A stretch of 64,000 bases of DNA, taken from NCBI GenBank assembly GCA_017591395.1, contig WEDG01004954.1:1-64000 (forward strand), in the 5' to 3' direction. A model generated the notes under the pieces. The model was not told the origin of the DNA, ran no database searches, and worked only from the letters and a program-made list of their open reading frames with translations. Position numbers and translations under genes: made by a program. This DNA comes from Schistocephalus solidus. Its lineage: Eukaryota > Platyhelminthes > Cestoda > Diphyllobothriidea > Diphyllobothriidae. This document shows positions 22,458-34,109 of the stretch, one piece after another (within the stretch, counting starts at the first letter, position 1; each line of letters starts with the position of its first letter).

Positions 22458-23048
22458 TCATAAGGATTCACGATGGACGGAATCGAACGCGGTGGCAAAG
22501 TTGATAAAGCAGACGGCCGTCGGTTGCTGGTAACTATGGCGGAATTCAAGGATGCGCCTTAATATGAATATTTGGTCCGCACATCGACGCCCAGCACGGA
22601 ATCCGGCATGATTGGGCCTCGTCCTAGAGCCTCGAATAGCCTGGAATCGCCTGAGAAAGACAATAGCAAAGATCTTCGCAGTAACGACGATAAGACATAT
22701 TCTGTGGTAGTTCTCACATCTCGTTTTATCTCCCTTCTTGTGAACAGGCCAAAGTGTGACTGAGCCCGAGTCATCAGGAACAACGTAGTCTCTCCACGCT
22801 TGTGCAATCATCTCATGAAGCCAGGGCGCCAGCTTGTATAGTGTCCTCTCCAGGTGCCTTGTTGTTGTGCAACCTTTGTATGGCATCAGTGACTTCTCCT
22901 TCAGAAAGTTGGTCGCATAACTTTGCATAGGCAGGAGGAGGAGACTCCGTTCCACATGGGAACGGGGGGATGCTAGGCTCGAAGTGCTCACGCCAGCGCT
23001 CGACCTTGGCCGAGTTGTCAGCAATAAAGCTGCCATGCACGTCACCAA
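22458..23048 (-). pseudogene. LINE B reverse transcriptase fragment
   Basis: A 196-codon frame with WLHEMIAQAWRDYVVPDD, KKGDKTRCENYHRICL, RRFQAIRGSRTRPNHAGF and FINFATAFDSVHRESL. The expected catalytic Asp of motif A is Asn, and the G-I-S-L block reads R-I-C-L. The N-terminal portion overlaps a second frame carrying NNKAPGED, showing a frameshift near 22850. Confidence 0.85.
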
Positions 23049-23166
23049 CCACGTCGCTCAGTGCAGAGGGCTTACCATTAACTTGGCGGATAATTTGGTA
23101 GAGTTTTCGAGTGTCACCGACGTTTGAGGCCTTCTCCAGGAAGGTTGCTATTTCAGCTCAATATTT

Positions 23167-23694
23167 CTACAGGTCTTCCCTAGCCGATTTTGCCATAATA
23201 TTTCGGAGTTGGCGGAAGGAAGCATCGTTGGGACCTGGCTCAAGCCGTCTGGGTAGACAACTGCAGGGTTCTTCCGCTGATTCAGTCACTGTGGCGTCGC
23301 TGAGTAATTCCAAGAATTTTCTCAGCTGCTCCATAGAATAATGCTTCCATTGGTGACCACTCACTTCTGCCTCCTCCGTCTGCTTGGTAGTAAAACAGGA
23401 CAGGATTTCTCTGATCAGGGACTCGGCAGTGCTGGGTTGCCGGATTTTGGTGACATCGAGTCGTCTAGCACGTGACATGTTGGGTGCTGATGATAGGTGC
23501 ACTTTCAGGCGTGTGCGAACAAGAACATGGTCAGACCCATAGGCGTTACCAGTCTCAGCACCACACATTGAGCTGCTATCATGAACCCAGTTGCGAAACC
23601 GTGAACTGACTAGGATGTAGTCGATCTGGCTGGCCGTATGGCCGTCGTTTGAATACCAGGTCAGCAGGTGTTTGTTGCGGTGCTGGAAGCCCAT
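23167..23694 (-). pseudogene. LINE B endonuclease domain, C-terminal half
   Basis: A 175-codon open segment with FQHRNKHLLTWYSNDGHTAS, IDYILVSSRFRNWVHDS and YGSDHVLVRTRLKV. The S-D-H motif is the conserved catalytic end of the exonuclease-endonuclease-phosphatase fold. It is separated by frameshift from the N-terminal half at 23910-24416 and the RT at 22458-23048. Confidence 0.85.
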
Positions 23695-23909
23695 GTTCGT
23701 GACAGTCGGTTATGGTCAGCAAAGTTCAGCTGTTTCTCATCATTTTCCTATTGAGAACCAAGCTCAAAACGGCCAATAAGATGACTTTTTGTGAAGTCAC
23801 CACGTCCATTCCGGCCATTCCAGTCCCCAACAAAAATCATCAGATCGCGGTGAGAGAGGCTGTCAACTAACGCTTGCAGCTGCCAGTAAAACATCTCTCT
23901 GTGGCGCTG

Positions 23910-24416
23910 TTAGGCAACGGAAGTTGATGCGTACACGGAGACGATAGAGGTGTTTGCGAAGTAAACTTTCAGTCGCACATAGGCCATCCGTTCATGGACC
24001 GGTTCCCAAGAAAGTAGCACACGGTTCGCTTGTTGCGAGAGGGCGTTGACCACACCATATCTACCAAAGGAATCACGAGGGCCACTGTGGTACAGGGTGA
24101 AATGTGAGTTAGCTCCCGGGATCTTTATTTCCAGAGAGCCTGAGTCACAGATTCGGACTTCTGACAGGCAGTGCACATCTATTGTTCTGATACAGGCTGT
24201 GCGCCATCTGACTTTATTTACCAGGGTCCAGGAACGCTCGCACGTTCCACCATCCAATAATAAGGGTCCGATACCAATTGAGTAGTCCAGCTCGCATACT
24301 ATTCGCCCAAACCACTGGACTAGGGTTGCGGAGCGCGTCGGTTCCCGCGGACGCCGTAACATATTCGGACATATTTCATGAGGTATCTTAAGAATTGTGA
24401 GTACGGGTGGGCTCAC
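23910..24416 (-). pseudogene. LINE B endonuclease domain, N-terminal half
   Basis: A 168-codon frame containing LSEVRICDSGSLEIKIPG, FTLYHSGPRDSFGRYGVV and NALSQQANRVLLSWEPVH, typical of the first half of the LINE AP-endonuclease. The conserved E of LSEVR is present. The frame breaks at the SVYASTSVA block. Confidence 0.83.
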
Positions 24417-24839
24417 AACAGCAGGTTGGATGGATTTTTGATGTTGTCTCCTCCAATGCGTTGACTCAAGAGCCTACCCACACGGCAGTGGGGGCGGGCG
24501 AACTTATTTAGTGGTGATTCACAGTCACCACGTCACATCACCGTCATCAGGTTTTTGCGGCTTTTTATTCGGCTTTTGGCCTGCCAGACCTCAGCCCGCC
24601 GCACCCTGGTAGCACTGTTGCTGCTGGTCAGCGACTGTTTATTCGCCAGACCCGAGAGTCTGCTTATTTTGCAGCTAACCTTCACTGAAGGCCGTTCCAG
24701 TATCCGCCACCTGTGGACGCGCCGGGTAGCCAGTAGCTAGGCTAATGGGTAACCCCTCTTCCCAGTACCGATAATTGACCACACTCTCTTACCCACCTAA
24801 TTGCAAGCACGATGTCCTAGCCGGTCAGTCTATTGATGT

Positions 24840-25035
24840 GTGAACTGGGCCCAAGTTGCTGCCGTGGTGTGAGCCTGCACCTAGAGGTGCCAAAAAAACC
24901 CCATGCCTTCTGTGAAAGTTACTGGGTGTGTAGCCCAGGTAAGCCATGCCGTACACCGAGCTGGCCCCCACGTCGGTTCAGCGTATCTTTCGCATGGCCC
25001 TGTGTAGTTTTGCACGGGTAAATATCGTGTGTCTA
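24840..25035 (-). repeat. Chimeric SINE (distinct head plus short LINE A tail)
   Basis: Reverse-complemented, 25020-24950 reads acacagggccatgcgaaagatacgctgaaccgacgtgggggcc, matching the head at 51350-51385. The tail is cut after about 60 bp. Confidence 0.5.
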
Positions 25036-25069
25036 CAAATTTAGTGTTTTCCCCATTCATTTCAGGACA

Positions 25070-26520
25070 AAACACAGTTGACTCAACACCTCTTTTTTCA
25101 AGATATCAAGATCGCAATACGATGCACAACATCTGAATTAGTTTTAAGAGGAAGCACAAGGGATAGGAGGAGAGGGCCCGCGGACGATGCTGTCGAATCC
25201 TCTCGCATTATAATCCAAATGCCCTTTTAGGGATGCTCGTCAGATATGACACGTGAGCAATCATCTTAGTCTCGACGTATTTTTGCGTGAACTCAGAACC
25301 CTGAGACTGACATTTCAGGCGAAATAACCAGAATTTGCATGCCTTAATACAGGTGGACGCCGCAAGGATAGTTATGTATGCTCAACGCACTGTCAACTCT
25401 TGAGTTTTCAATTTCGTCCGTGGTTTCTTCAGAAGGTAGTCTGAAGTCTACTTAAACCACATGTTCACAGTCTTTCCTTATGTGAGAGTTTCCGTAGTAA
25501 CACATGGTCAGTGGAAATCGGTCAAAACTCTAACACCCTATAGGCTAATATGTAGAAAAATATACTTAATTCACTATTTTTAATGAAAGAACTTATTGAA
25601 GCTCAAAAAGTTTACAATGAACGTTTGGGCACAAAGCATTTTCGTGATTAATTCCACCAGTATCAAGTTAACTGTTTTTCCTTTTGTATGCTCTTTGGCA
25701 GAAAGTCTATGACAGTGCAAAGCTAGTGCCAGGCCACTTCGAGGATTTACGAACGTGAAGTTAGCTGAGAAAAGAACTCGTTTGACCGCGAACGAGATTG
25801 ATGCAAACCTATACGTTTAGAAGAAACCCGTACGGGATTTTTTTGAAAGGATTGAGTAAACAAAAGGAATAAACCTTGAATACTTAGACAAGCATACCTT
25901 TCTTCGCAATGGTCGTTTCAGCTCTGCTCATTTTTATTCCAACCGAATGGTAGGTGGAGCGCGCAAAAGGCTCCTTTTTTTATTGATTTTTCACACGTGC
26001 AAATTTTCGCCATCATCAGATTTCGAAATATGACCACAGGCACAGGGCTGCGGCCATCGTTGCAGCTGCTGGTTTGTGTTGGGGAAGTAAAGGTTGCTTC
26101 CAAAGCGGGTATTCGACTTCCTTACAAGTATCATAGCAAAGTATAAGAAGAATGCTCTATTAGCAGAATACTTTTGCGTAATTCCGTAACCTAGACCAAG
26201 CGTGGGGTTGATAATTTTCTAAAAAATCTTCAAATTTAGGCATATGACCATTAGGTCAACGAAGAAGCCTTCGCCGGGAGAGCTTTATTGGATGTCTGTC
26301 GTTTCGAGTAGTGGTTTCGTCTATCCATCTCCAAAGACGGAAAAGTTAGGCACAAAACCCTCATTCATGTGAAAACTAAATTTAGCAGATCATGGTTCAA
26401 AAAACTGATCTACTGAACGATTAGGCTAACAAGGGCCAGCATTTAGAAGGAAAAGCCTTTTATTCGCTTGGTAAGTTCACACGTCTGTTTCGCTTTGAAG
26501 TATACTAGGGCATTTGGCCA
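25070..26520. other. intergenic, nothing recognised
   Basis: AT-rich unique-looking sequence between two minus-strand repeat copies. No exon or repeat identified. Confidence 0.5.
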
Positions 26521-27629
26521 GTTCGACTGTAGTATCGGTCGAGGTCCACCGTGTGCCTTACAGCAAGGAGGCGCAGGGGCGGTGACTTACGCGTGAATTA
26601 CATTATAGTGAGCGAAGAATTGTGCTGCATCTACCGTACTACCTCGCTCTCTCCCACAGGGAACGGTGTCATGAACCACTCAAGAAGACCGGGGACGGGA
26701 GAATGCGCAGGTGGCTGGTGGTGTGGCTGGAGCCGCCCCCAGGCATGCTGCCACACCTAGCTCGGATCCCAGTGGGTGGAAATGTCGTAGAGACCAAAAT
26801 TAAGAAGGAGCAATTGCTGCCTGAATTGTAGTCGGTCAAGTGGCCAATCCACACAAGTACACACTAGGCTAACTGCGCGGTCCGAGTTAGCCCATTGGGT
26901 GGCAACCGTCCGAGCAACGGTTTTTAGTCCAACGTGGTAGCTTCAAGCGCGTCAGATTGTTTATAGTAAGGGATATGCGCTATTTCCACTCCCGGGCCCC
27001 AGCCAGCCGAGCCGGTCAGTTGACTGGTACTGGATTGCGGTGTGGTTCCTCTAATATCTAATGGCCTGGCCTTTGCGCCAAACGTACACGAGCAGGGTTC
27101 GCTAATACAAGCAGCAGGAATTCACATAAAAGAGAATGGGCGTCACAGATCTCACGTGTGACCGTGTCAGAGGTCAAGTTCACAAGAAGGCATTGCAGCC
27201 CGACTCTAAAACCACCAGTTGACCACTCCATACAAGCATATATTTGGCTGAATGTGAGGTCTGTGTGCAATCGTCCGCTGGCAACCTTCTAAGACGCGGC
27301 GCATAACATATCGTGATAGTCTCAGGCTCTGATCCCATATGCAGCAGATGAGCCACAGGGAAAAGTTTTCAAGGATCATACCTTCCTCTTACGACAGAGG
27401 TGCTGTTTGCAAATATGCGGTATATGATATTTGGCGTGGTCGTGTGTTATATAGATGCTTGTGATTAGAGCGGTGGTGAGTTATAGCCAGCGGTGTTCTA
27501 CAGCAGGCTTTTATGGCGAAGCCTGTGGTCTAATACGTCCATGCCGTGAGTGAATGTGCGTGTGCAGGGTGTCCAGTAGGGGCAGGGAAGGCGGTTGCGA
27601 CGAGTGTATATTGGGGTACCAGGCACAAG

Positions 27630-27836
27630 TTAACTTGTCACAGTGGGATTGATTCGCAAGTGGTCGACTAGGCCAATGCGCGAGGTGAATGTGCGATCGC
27701 AATTAGAGCAGGTTTCAATCCAGTCTCCATTACTGGTGCTATGGATAGCGGAGGGGAAGGTAGCAGTTGAAAGGATGCCGTAGGTGGTCTCCGTGGTGGT
27801 GGGAGTGGGAGAAGTGGTGTCTGTGGTGGTCGTCAT
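27630..27836 (-). pseudogene. LINE A zinc-finger tail remnant
   Basis: A Thr/Pro-rich stretch leads into CSNCDRTFTSRIGLVDHLRI, a C-x2-C-x12-H C2H2-like finger that ends before a second histidine ligand. A second finger remnant follows in another frame (27511-27702). It is part of the 26530-30360 element. Confidence 0.7.
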
Positions 27837-28840
27837 TGTGATCGAAGTGGGAGTTGCAGCAGGGATGGGGGTGTCAGTGGTTAAGGGCGCGGGGCTTTGG
27901 CATTGTGATCACCGATGGTTGGGGTAGCCATCAGCATCGACATCGTATTGTACGGGACAGGGATGACAGTAGCGGTGTTCTTGGGTGTAGAAGTTGATAG
28001 TTCAGTTGATGCTGCAGTGCCTCCGAATAGGCCCAACGAGGCCGAGTCACCTGCAGAATTGGTGTTGACAACGTAAGCCGATTGGAAGGGGTTAAGCATT
28101 GGTAGTGTGGATCCGAGGTGCAAGTGACATTCGATTCAGCGTTTTGGCTTTGGGAGCTGCACTAAGTTTTGCTTCGTAGATTGTTCTGCTAGTCTTGTCT
28201 GCACTTCTCCATACCGATCGGCTATGGGTGAGGTCCTACTTGGACTCGGAGTTTATTTGAAATCATTGAGAGACCTCTTCAAGGTTTACTTGTAGCAACA
28301 TCTATGCCCTTCCTGTCGGGGAGCATGCGCAGCAAATTCTCTGTAGAAGAGTCGTTTGGGCAGACGCTCGTCCTCTTTTCTTGCCAGATGGCCGCTCCAT
28401 CACAGTTGCTCCTTCCGCAGCATAGCGTGGGTGCTGAAGATTGCGTCCCCTCCATTACTTCGGTGTCAGGGATCTTGTCCTGCCATCTTAGCTTCAGTAG
28501 TCTTCGGAGGCAACTGAGATGGGAGTTATTCAGATTTCTGGCTTATTTGGACCCAAATATGTAGGTCCCCATTCCATACATGGGCGTCGTCAAGACGCAG
28601 CCTTGTATATCATCAATTTGGTGTTCAATCGATGACCGTGTCGATTGCACATGAAGGTGTTCAGCTGTTAGAATGCCTGGCTGGCATTGAAGATTCAATA
28701 AGGAACCTCGTCCTCGATGTTCGTAATGAATGACATTGTGTTTCCTAGATTAGCAATTATGTCCATATTCTTGAGTTGGGTGTCATTGACATTGATTCGA
28801 GGAGCATTGTATTCTCTGTTGAGTGACGGTTGGTGCATGT

Positions 28841-29143
28841 TCAAATTTTGTCCGTATTAATGGTCAGCCAAAAATTGGCGCAGCCCATAACGAAAGTACC
28901 CGTGCCCCTTCGCATGTCCTCTTCCCTCGCAATGTTGAGTGCGCTTTCGTCCGCAAAAAACAGGTCTTTCACTGTAGCCGTAGAGACACGCGGGGGTATT
29001 CGTGCGTGACAACTATAGAGAAAGTGCCCGTCAGTTCTGAAGGTGAGGCAGATTCCAGGGCACTCATCGTGGTAGGCGTCCAGCCACATGGCAATAAACA
29101 TGAGGCTGAAGAGTGTGGGGGAGGCTGTATGCAGTCCCCTCAC
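28841..29143 (-). pseudogene. LINE A RT palm fragment
   Basis: 100 codons spanning SPTLFSLMFIAMWLDAYHDE through the catalytic loop region LFFADESALN to FVMGCANFWLTINTDK. The usual FADD is FADE. Start and end are frameshift boundaries, not natural termini. Confidence 0.75.
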
Positions 29144-30369
29144 TCAGCTCATCACTGCCAATTCTTCAGAGACCATCCCCTTGTCAAGGACGCATGCCAT
29201 CATCCTGTTGTAGAGCTGACGCACCATGTTCTTGAAGCGCTGAGGGCAACCGAATTTCTGCATGATTTGCCGAAGTCCGTCGTGATTCACTATGCCAAAG
29301 GCATTCGCCAGACCCACGAAGTTTTGTGAAAAGGAGGGTTTTCATCTTCTGGCACTTCTCTAATAGCTGTACAGCGGCGAAAATCATATCAGATTTTCCA
29401 CAGTGTCGTCGAAAGCCTCACTGTCTTTCAGGGAGCAGTTCCTGCCCTAGGTGGTCGTTAAGAAGATTTCAAAGAATGTGAGCGAAGATCTTCCGTGCAA
29501 TGTTGAATAGCGAGATGTCTATGTGATTGCAATACTGTTGGCTGTTCCCTTTTAGTTTGTAACGATTAACGATGGTCGCGTCCTTGGTGCCATATCTCTT
29601 AAAATGTGGCTGTGATTTCCACCATCAGTCGAGTCCCACCATGCTTGTAGACTTCTGGTGCGATTGCATCAGATCCCGGTGTTTTCCCGCTGCAAAGCTC
29701 TTGCATGACCGTGATGTTTTCGGGAAGGGTATGCGAGAAATCCAGTTCATTGTTCACCTCCACTTAGGGAAGCTGTTCGATGGCATCGGAGATGGTTGAC
29801 GAACATTTGAGAATATTTCAAAAGTTCTCGGTCCAGCCCTTCAGAATTTGTAATTACTCCATCCGAATCCTTGAGCCATTAGAGCTGAGCAGCGGCGCAG
29901 TCACCTTGAGGCACGGACCACAGATGGCCTTGAAGATGTTTTTCATTACATTGCGCGTCCGAGAACGCTGAGGGGGGGGGAATGCATGGCCTTTCGCAGT
30001 TGACAGTATCGTATCGTCACAATGACGTTATCGTTTGGAGCCTGCAGACCTCCTAGTTTCTTGGCCAATTTATTACTGAAATAAAAAAATGGCAAGCAAG
30101 ACAAGTATTTAACTCGTATAGTGGTCGCTCACCTAGGGCCTTCTGCGAATTTGAATTCTGTTCATCATCTTGGAGATGACGAGACGCTCATCCTTCCAGC
30201 CCTCGGCGTTGTGGATCCCTTCATCACCAGCACTTCCTCTCGATCGTGCCACCAGACGGGAACATAGTCCAGCAGCTACTAGCGCTACGATATGGGGTAC
30301 CTTGACGTCCACTTTTTTGGCATCGGACGGCAGAAGGTGTTGGTCAGCAGGAGCCAAACTTCCTCGAGG

Positions 30370-32310
30370 GGTTGTAGAAGAAGGGGTCCTTTGTCTTTAT
30401 AATCACCAAAATCACGAGGGATCCAGTACTTTCGACCCGGCAGCGTGGGCTATACCGAGGTGATCTGAATATCACCCTCTCGGTTTTAATTTTGAATGTT
30501 GGCGAGGAGAAAGGGGGGATGGGAAGCAAACTGCCGGGTGCTGTGACACAACGTCGAATACTCTCAAACGATTTAGTTCACCGGTCAGGGATTTTACATC
30601 AAGGTGGCTGTCGTTCCAATTCCAGCTTCGAGGAATCACAAATGAGAGTTGGTAACAAGGTAGGGGTTGCCACAGGGTCATTGACTACCTGCGCAAGCTA
30701 ACTTAAGCGACCGAAGGCTAACAGCGTGGTGCCTACCCTAATTATCACCAGTTTCAACTCAAAAATATCAACCAAGACTATAATAATAAATATACGACGG
30801 CACTTTTACATTAATATCATCATCATAGACTACGGTCTTAACCCCGTAATACATGCATGCACCTGTGTAAAGGAGTCGGGGAAAGGGCTAACAATACGAC
30901 GAAGATCTAAGACACTCGGTTACACACAGTCAAACGTGATTAATTTTCCCTTTAGATTACGGAACAGTCCACTGTGAACTCATCCCAAAATTCCCTTATT
31001 CTATAATTTGTGAAAGTGGGTTGCATTTAGAGAACTCCATTTTATTTACTGGATCAAAATATGTCATCACTATTTTTAACTAGAAAGGAAATGGAATAAT
31101 GTGGACTCATTATCAAGGTGGATAATTGGAGTGAGGAAGGGTCCTTCTGATCGGGTATTTAAAGTTAGATTGAGTGGCGATCCACTGATTAGTTATATAT
31201 AGCGCCAGATTATGTCAATTGCGGCAGCTTGGACCTGACCAATCCTTTTTGGTAATGTCTTTGCTTCCTTGAATGCTGTTAAAACACCCGCATCCTTTCT
31301 TATTGCGTATATGCAAATGCCACTCCCTTGATTAAAACCAGTTACTTACTCGTCCGTGGTTTGACGAAAATAACTTCGGAAACTTTTTCGGTATCCACCT
31401 TGGATGTCATCTTGAATAATGTTAACCTACCTCATCTCATTACATCCTCCATTAAATATAGCAAAAAGATGTAGCATATAAGTCAATAATTGCAGAAACA
31501 CCGTTAACTCCCAGTTCTCTTCTCTCTTGCACTACGCATTCGGTGTTTATTTGATCTCAGTCATTCTGAAAATTAAATGATAGCCATTACTGTTTACTGC
31601 AACGGAATTTAGGCGGGCCGTATATTCATGTTCAGCGGACGTTTAACGGGGGGCGTTTAGTTGTATGGACATAGTTCCTATCAGTAAGCATAATTCTAAA
31701 TCCAACATTCTCGACAATTAAAAATATAGCCAAAGTCATTTTAAAGAGCCCACAAAGATCCTTTTTTCCAAGTTTGAGCTCAGCAGTTGGAACGTTCCAA
31801 TTTTATTCAGGCAGACGAAAAAATCGTTATTACTCAGGCTTCCCCAGCGAGGACTACCGTCGGCACCCCTTTGCAGAGGACAAATTGTAACACACTGTAC
31901 CTGACAATAACCCGAAATTTTGCAATCAGGAAGGTAACTTAAAATCTTTTCACACTGAAGCATCGGGTATTTACATGATCTACTTAAACCTCTAGTCATG
32001 CTTTCAGGTCAGGCACCTGCTAAGTGCATCGTGACACATTGTTATAACCCCTGATACCATTATGTCATCCTCTGTCTGGGCTTGCCCCCATAAGGCTAAT
32101 GGTTTGACTGGCATCTGATGACACTCATGCGAGAGGATTTCTAGACTGATTGTGTTCTCCGTGACTACCAACATGAGTCACCCAGTCGCAAAACTGGCTG
32201 CATAGTAATTGTAGGGTGTAGCCTGACGTTTATCCGCTTCGCATATAAGGAACCGTGTTGTACAACTGACTCTGGATTGCTGTTCGTTGTACTGCGCGAT
32301 CATATTTCAA
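30370..32310. other. intergenic, nothing recognised
   Basis: Several short frames but no supported exon. Sequence from 30370 to 30700 may be the 5' edge of the LINE A copy; I could not align it. Confidence 0.4.
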
Positions 32311-32314
32311 TGCA

Positions 32315-32660
32315 TTATTTGGGGATCGACTTGTTGTTACGCGTTGTAAGTATTGTCATCTCATAGTCCTCACTGGTTTCGAGATGTTGCACGTCACTCT
32401 CTTGCCTCATTACAACAGGTAGCCGATGCGCATTCACCGATTTTACCATCATAATCTCCTTGTTTGGAGGAGCCGAAAAGCCATCCTTCGGAGAACCCGA
32501 CGGATTACCGTTTACAATTTCGATGCAAATGGCTTCCAATTTACGTGCAACAGTAAAGCACGTCTCCTTGCGGTTGTTGAATTTCACATGAATGCGCTCT
32601 ACTGGTTTCGTTACCTTACGATGCTTAAAAACCTCTGTGAATGGAGGTTTTCCTTCAGAA
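32315..32660 (-). CDS. Terminal exon of the unrecognised gene
   Basis: About 114 codons open to the stop at 32317-32315, with even composition: KPVERIHVKFNNRKETCF, ARKLEAICIEIVNGNPSG, VMRQESDVQHLETSEDYEM. Phase fits the preceding exon if the acceptor is gtgaaag before 32660; an acceptor after cctcag (32682) would break frame. Confidence 0.45.
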
Positions 32661-33744
32661 CTTTCACAAAAATTGGCTTTATCTGAGGCTATCGAGCCTT
32701 AATAACGAGGGCTTATCATCAACCCGTGGTTGCTAGCCATCTCATTCCCCCAGTCAGCTCGGCGTCTACTTTAGTGTTGCTCCTACTTGATAAATGCCAA
32801 TTACATGCCCTTACGCGCTAGCCACAGCCTTTTACTTACATGTTCGTCACTGAGCTGAAAAGTCCACGACGAAATTTTTCAATATCTGCCTGTGGAAGTA
32901 ATGCACTTTGCCCGTTCCCGAAGAACATTTCGGACACCAACCGTTCGTTGTATCCAGCATTGCTGCAGTTTTTCTGCACAACTTCTATGAGACTTAAAAC
33001 CTGTCCAACTGCTTAAGCACATGATTACGATTCCAAGTCATATTTTTCGCCTTGTTCAAGCTTATACTGTTTCATACACGATCATTGTGGGCCCCACAGG
33101 CGCTCAGGTAGATTCAGGTTTTCAATGTGTAGTGTCACAGTCCATTAAACTTAGGTTTGATTTTGTCCGTACGTAATTGCCTTCTTAAAGCCCTCTTGAC
33201 AAATAAATTTTCATCTCCCCAGTCTCTGGCGCGAACCATTGTCGTCCTATTTTCGAATTGTTATGCAAATTAAGCTAGCATAAAAGCATTCGTTTCGAGC
33301 ATAACGCTTCTCGATATCCCTTTAAATAGACACCGAATGTGGGTCTATGAAAGAGCCAACTTTCCCATACCTTCCCAGTGATACGTTCAGTGGTCTGGTC
33401 TGTGACGCGCATAATAAACGCATAATACACGAAGAGCGTCTGCCCTTTTTACATTGTACATGTAGTCAAGTACCTCAACTTCGGTATCCTGCCTAGGACA
33501 GATTGTAATTATTGAAATCGTATATCCTCCTGCAAAGGAATAACTAGAATCACGCATACAGCCGAATATGCGAGTCCCAAGTTATTTTCGCAAAGAAGAA
33601 CGTTCGATCACTGAAACAGAAGTTTTGGTAGTGGGAACTTCCGGGCTCATTTAGGAGCCCATCATCAAAGACTATGCGAGACATGTTGATATACTCCTCT
33701 GTTGTCGTGTTTACACGCTGTCCAATTCCCAGCCAAGGATGCAT
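32315..33744 (-). CDS. Unrecognised multi-exon gene, head to head with NDE1/NDEL1
   Basis: Function unknown. Four protein-like exons are proposed: 33744-33612 (ATG start, HPWLGIGQRVNTTTEEYINM), 33529-33371 (GYTISIITICPRQDTEVEVL), 32984-32840 (EVVQKNCSNAGYNERL, LLPQADIEKFRRGLF) and 32660-32315 (PPFTEVFKHRKVTKPVERIH to stop). Acceptors cctttgcag and gtctcatag and the donor gtaagt after 32840 are good; the other sites are weaker. The second exon has a TGA near its 3' end in the frame that joins the third exon, so either an earlier donor is used (for example after 33412, GTGTAT) or the copy is damaged. Another possibility is two separate genes. Confidence in coding is moderate; exact structure is low. 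Confidence 0.45.
32840..32984 (-). CDS. Internal exon of the unrecognised gene
   Basis: Bounded by aagtctcatag before 32984 and a consensus gtaagt donor after 32840, 145 nt. The preferred frame gives EVVQKNCSNAGYNERLVSEM and QADIEKFRRGLFSSVTN without stops. A second frame (NGWCPKCSSGTGKVHYF) is open too but stops before the donor. Confidence 0.5.
33371..33529 (-). CDS. Internal exon of the unrecognised gene, frame interrupted
   Basis: Acceptor attcctttgcag before 33529, donor gtatgg after 33371. The frame gives GYTISIITICPRQDTEVEVL then DYMYNVKRADALRVL. From about 33425 a neighbouring frame looks more protein-like (LFVYYAFIMRVTDQTTERIT), separated by a run of five A. This suggests an indel, a sequencing error or an alternative donor. 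Confidence 0.4.
33612..33744 (-). CDS. Putative start exon of the unrecognised gene
   Basis: ATG at 33744-33742 followed by HPWLGIGQRVNTTTEEYINM and SRIVFDDGLLNEPGSSHYQ. The donor is uncertain; gtgatc after 33612 gives the phase needed by the next exon. Confidence 0.4.
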
Positions 33745-34050
33745 TCGGTTACCACACTAAGCAATCACCGAGGTAGACCTCTTTACACAAACACAACTTT
33801 TTCCTTATCCCTCATTGACTAACTAGAAACCGGTTCAGTTGTGTTCGTTATCTCATAGTCTCTGATGATGAGCTCCCGGGCGTGTCCGAATGCTCAGACC
33901 AGTACAACTACTGATCCAGTGATCTTACGTTCTTCTCTGTATTTTGAACCCTATTTTTTCGTTATGTGTAGATTTTACATAGCAAAAAGTGTAAGGACAG
34001 TTTTACGAACATTTTATTCTTTAGATAAAGTTTACCAAGAACGGGAAACA
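33745..34050. promoter_or_regulatory. Shared 306-bp intergenic region between divergent genes
   Basis: Separates the ATG of the minus-strand unrecognised gene (33744) from the ATG of NDE1/NDEL1 (34051). I see no clear TATA box. A pyrimidine-rich acceptor-like sequence, ttttattctttag, ends at 34024. A bidirectional promoter is inferred from position only. Confidence 0.4.
34012..34024 (+). promoter_or_regulatory. Possible 5' UTR or spliced-leader acceptor site
   Basis: The stretch ttttattctttag sits 26 nt upstream of the NDE1/NDEL1 start codon. It has the form of a 3' splice site. Flatworms trans-splice a leader onto many mRNAs, so this could be a leader acceptor or the end of a 5' UTR intron. 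Confidence 0.35.
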
Positions 34051-34109
34051 ATGCAGGCTGTGCAGGATATAAATTATTGGCGCGAAAAAGCCGAAGAGTA
34101 CAAACGAAA
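34051..34109 (+). CDS. NDEL1: NDE1/NDEL1 exon 1
   Basis: Start ATG at 34051, [19 protein letters not shown], donor gtaagt, phase 2. This start was chosen because the conserved YW follows at the expected distance; earlier in-frame codons are not conserved. Confidence 0.85.

Larger units (their letters stand above)
21360..24430 (-). mobile_element. LINE B: near full-length endonuclease/RT retrotransposon, inactive
   Basis: On the minus strand the domain order is AP-endonuclease (24416-23910: LSEVRICDSGSLEI; 23694-23167: WYSNDGHTASQIDYILVSSR and SDHVLVRTRL), linker, reverse transcriptase (23052-22458: NNKAPGED, KGDKTRCENYH, GFRAGRRCADQIF) and the C-terminal domain (22240-21380: DYAED, YGCECW and RRWRRAW in broken frames). 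The catalytic motif A reads FINFATAFDS, Asp to Asn; YADD reads YAED. Several stops and frameshifts occur between blocks. The family resembles elements often annotated as craniofacial development protein 2-like endonuclease-RT. It lacks the zinc-finger tail of LINE A. Confidence 0.88.
26530..30360 (-). mobile_element. LINE A, nearly full-length degraded copy
   Basis: Reading the minus strand: endonuclease end at 30357-30133 (GWKDERLVISKM, compare the GWTDHRLVISKM box), RT entry at 29560-29400, RT core in pieces at 29387-29184 (MIFAAVQLLEKCQKM) and 29143-28841 (SPTLFSLMFIAMWLDAYHDE, LFFADESALN), C-terminal domain at 28560-28150, zinc-finger-like unit at 27720-27640 (CSNCDRTFTSRIGLVDHLRI) and the 3' tail at 27340-26530. 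FADD reads FADE, and frames change at least four times. About 3.8 kb in all. Confidence 0.85.
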
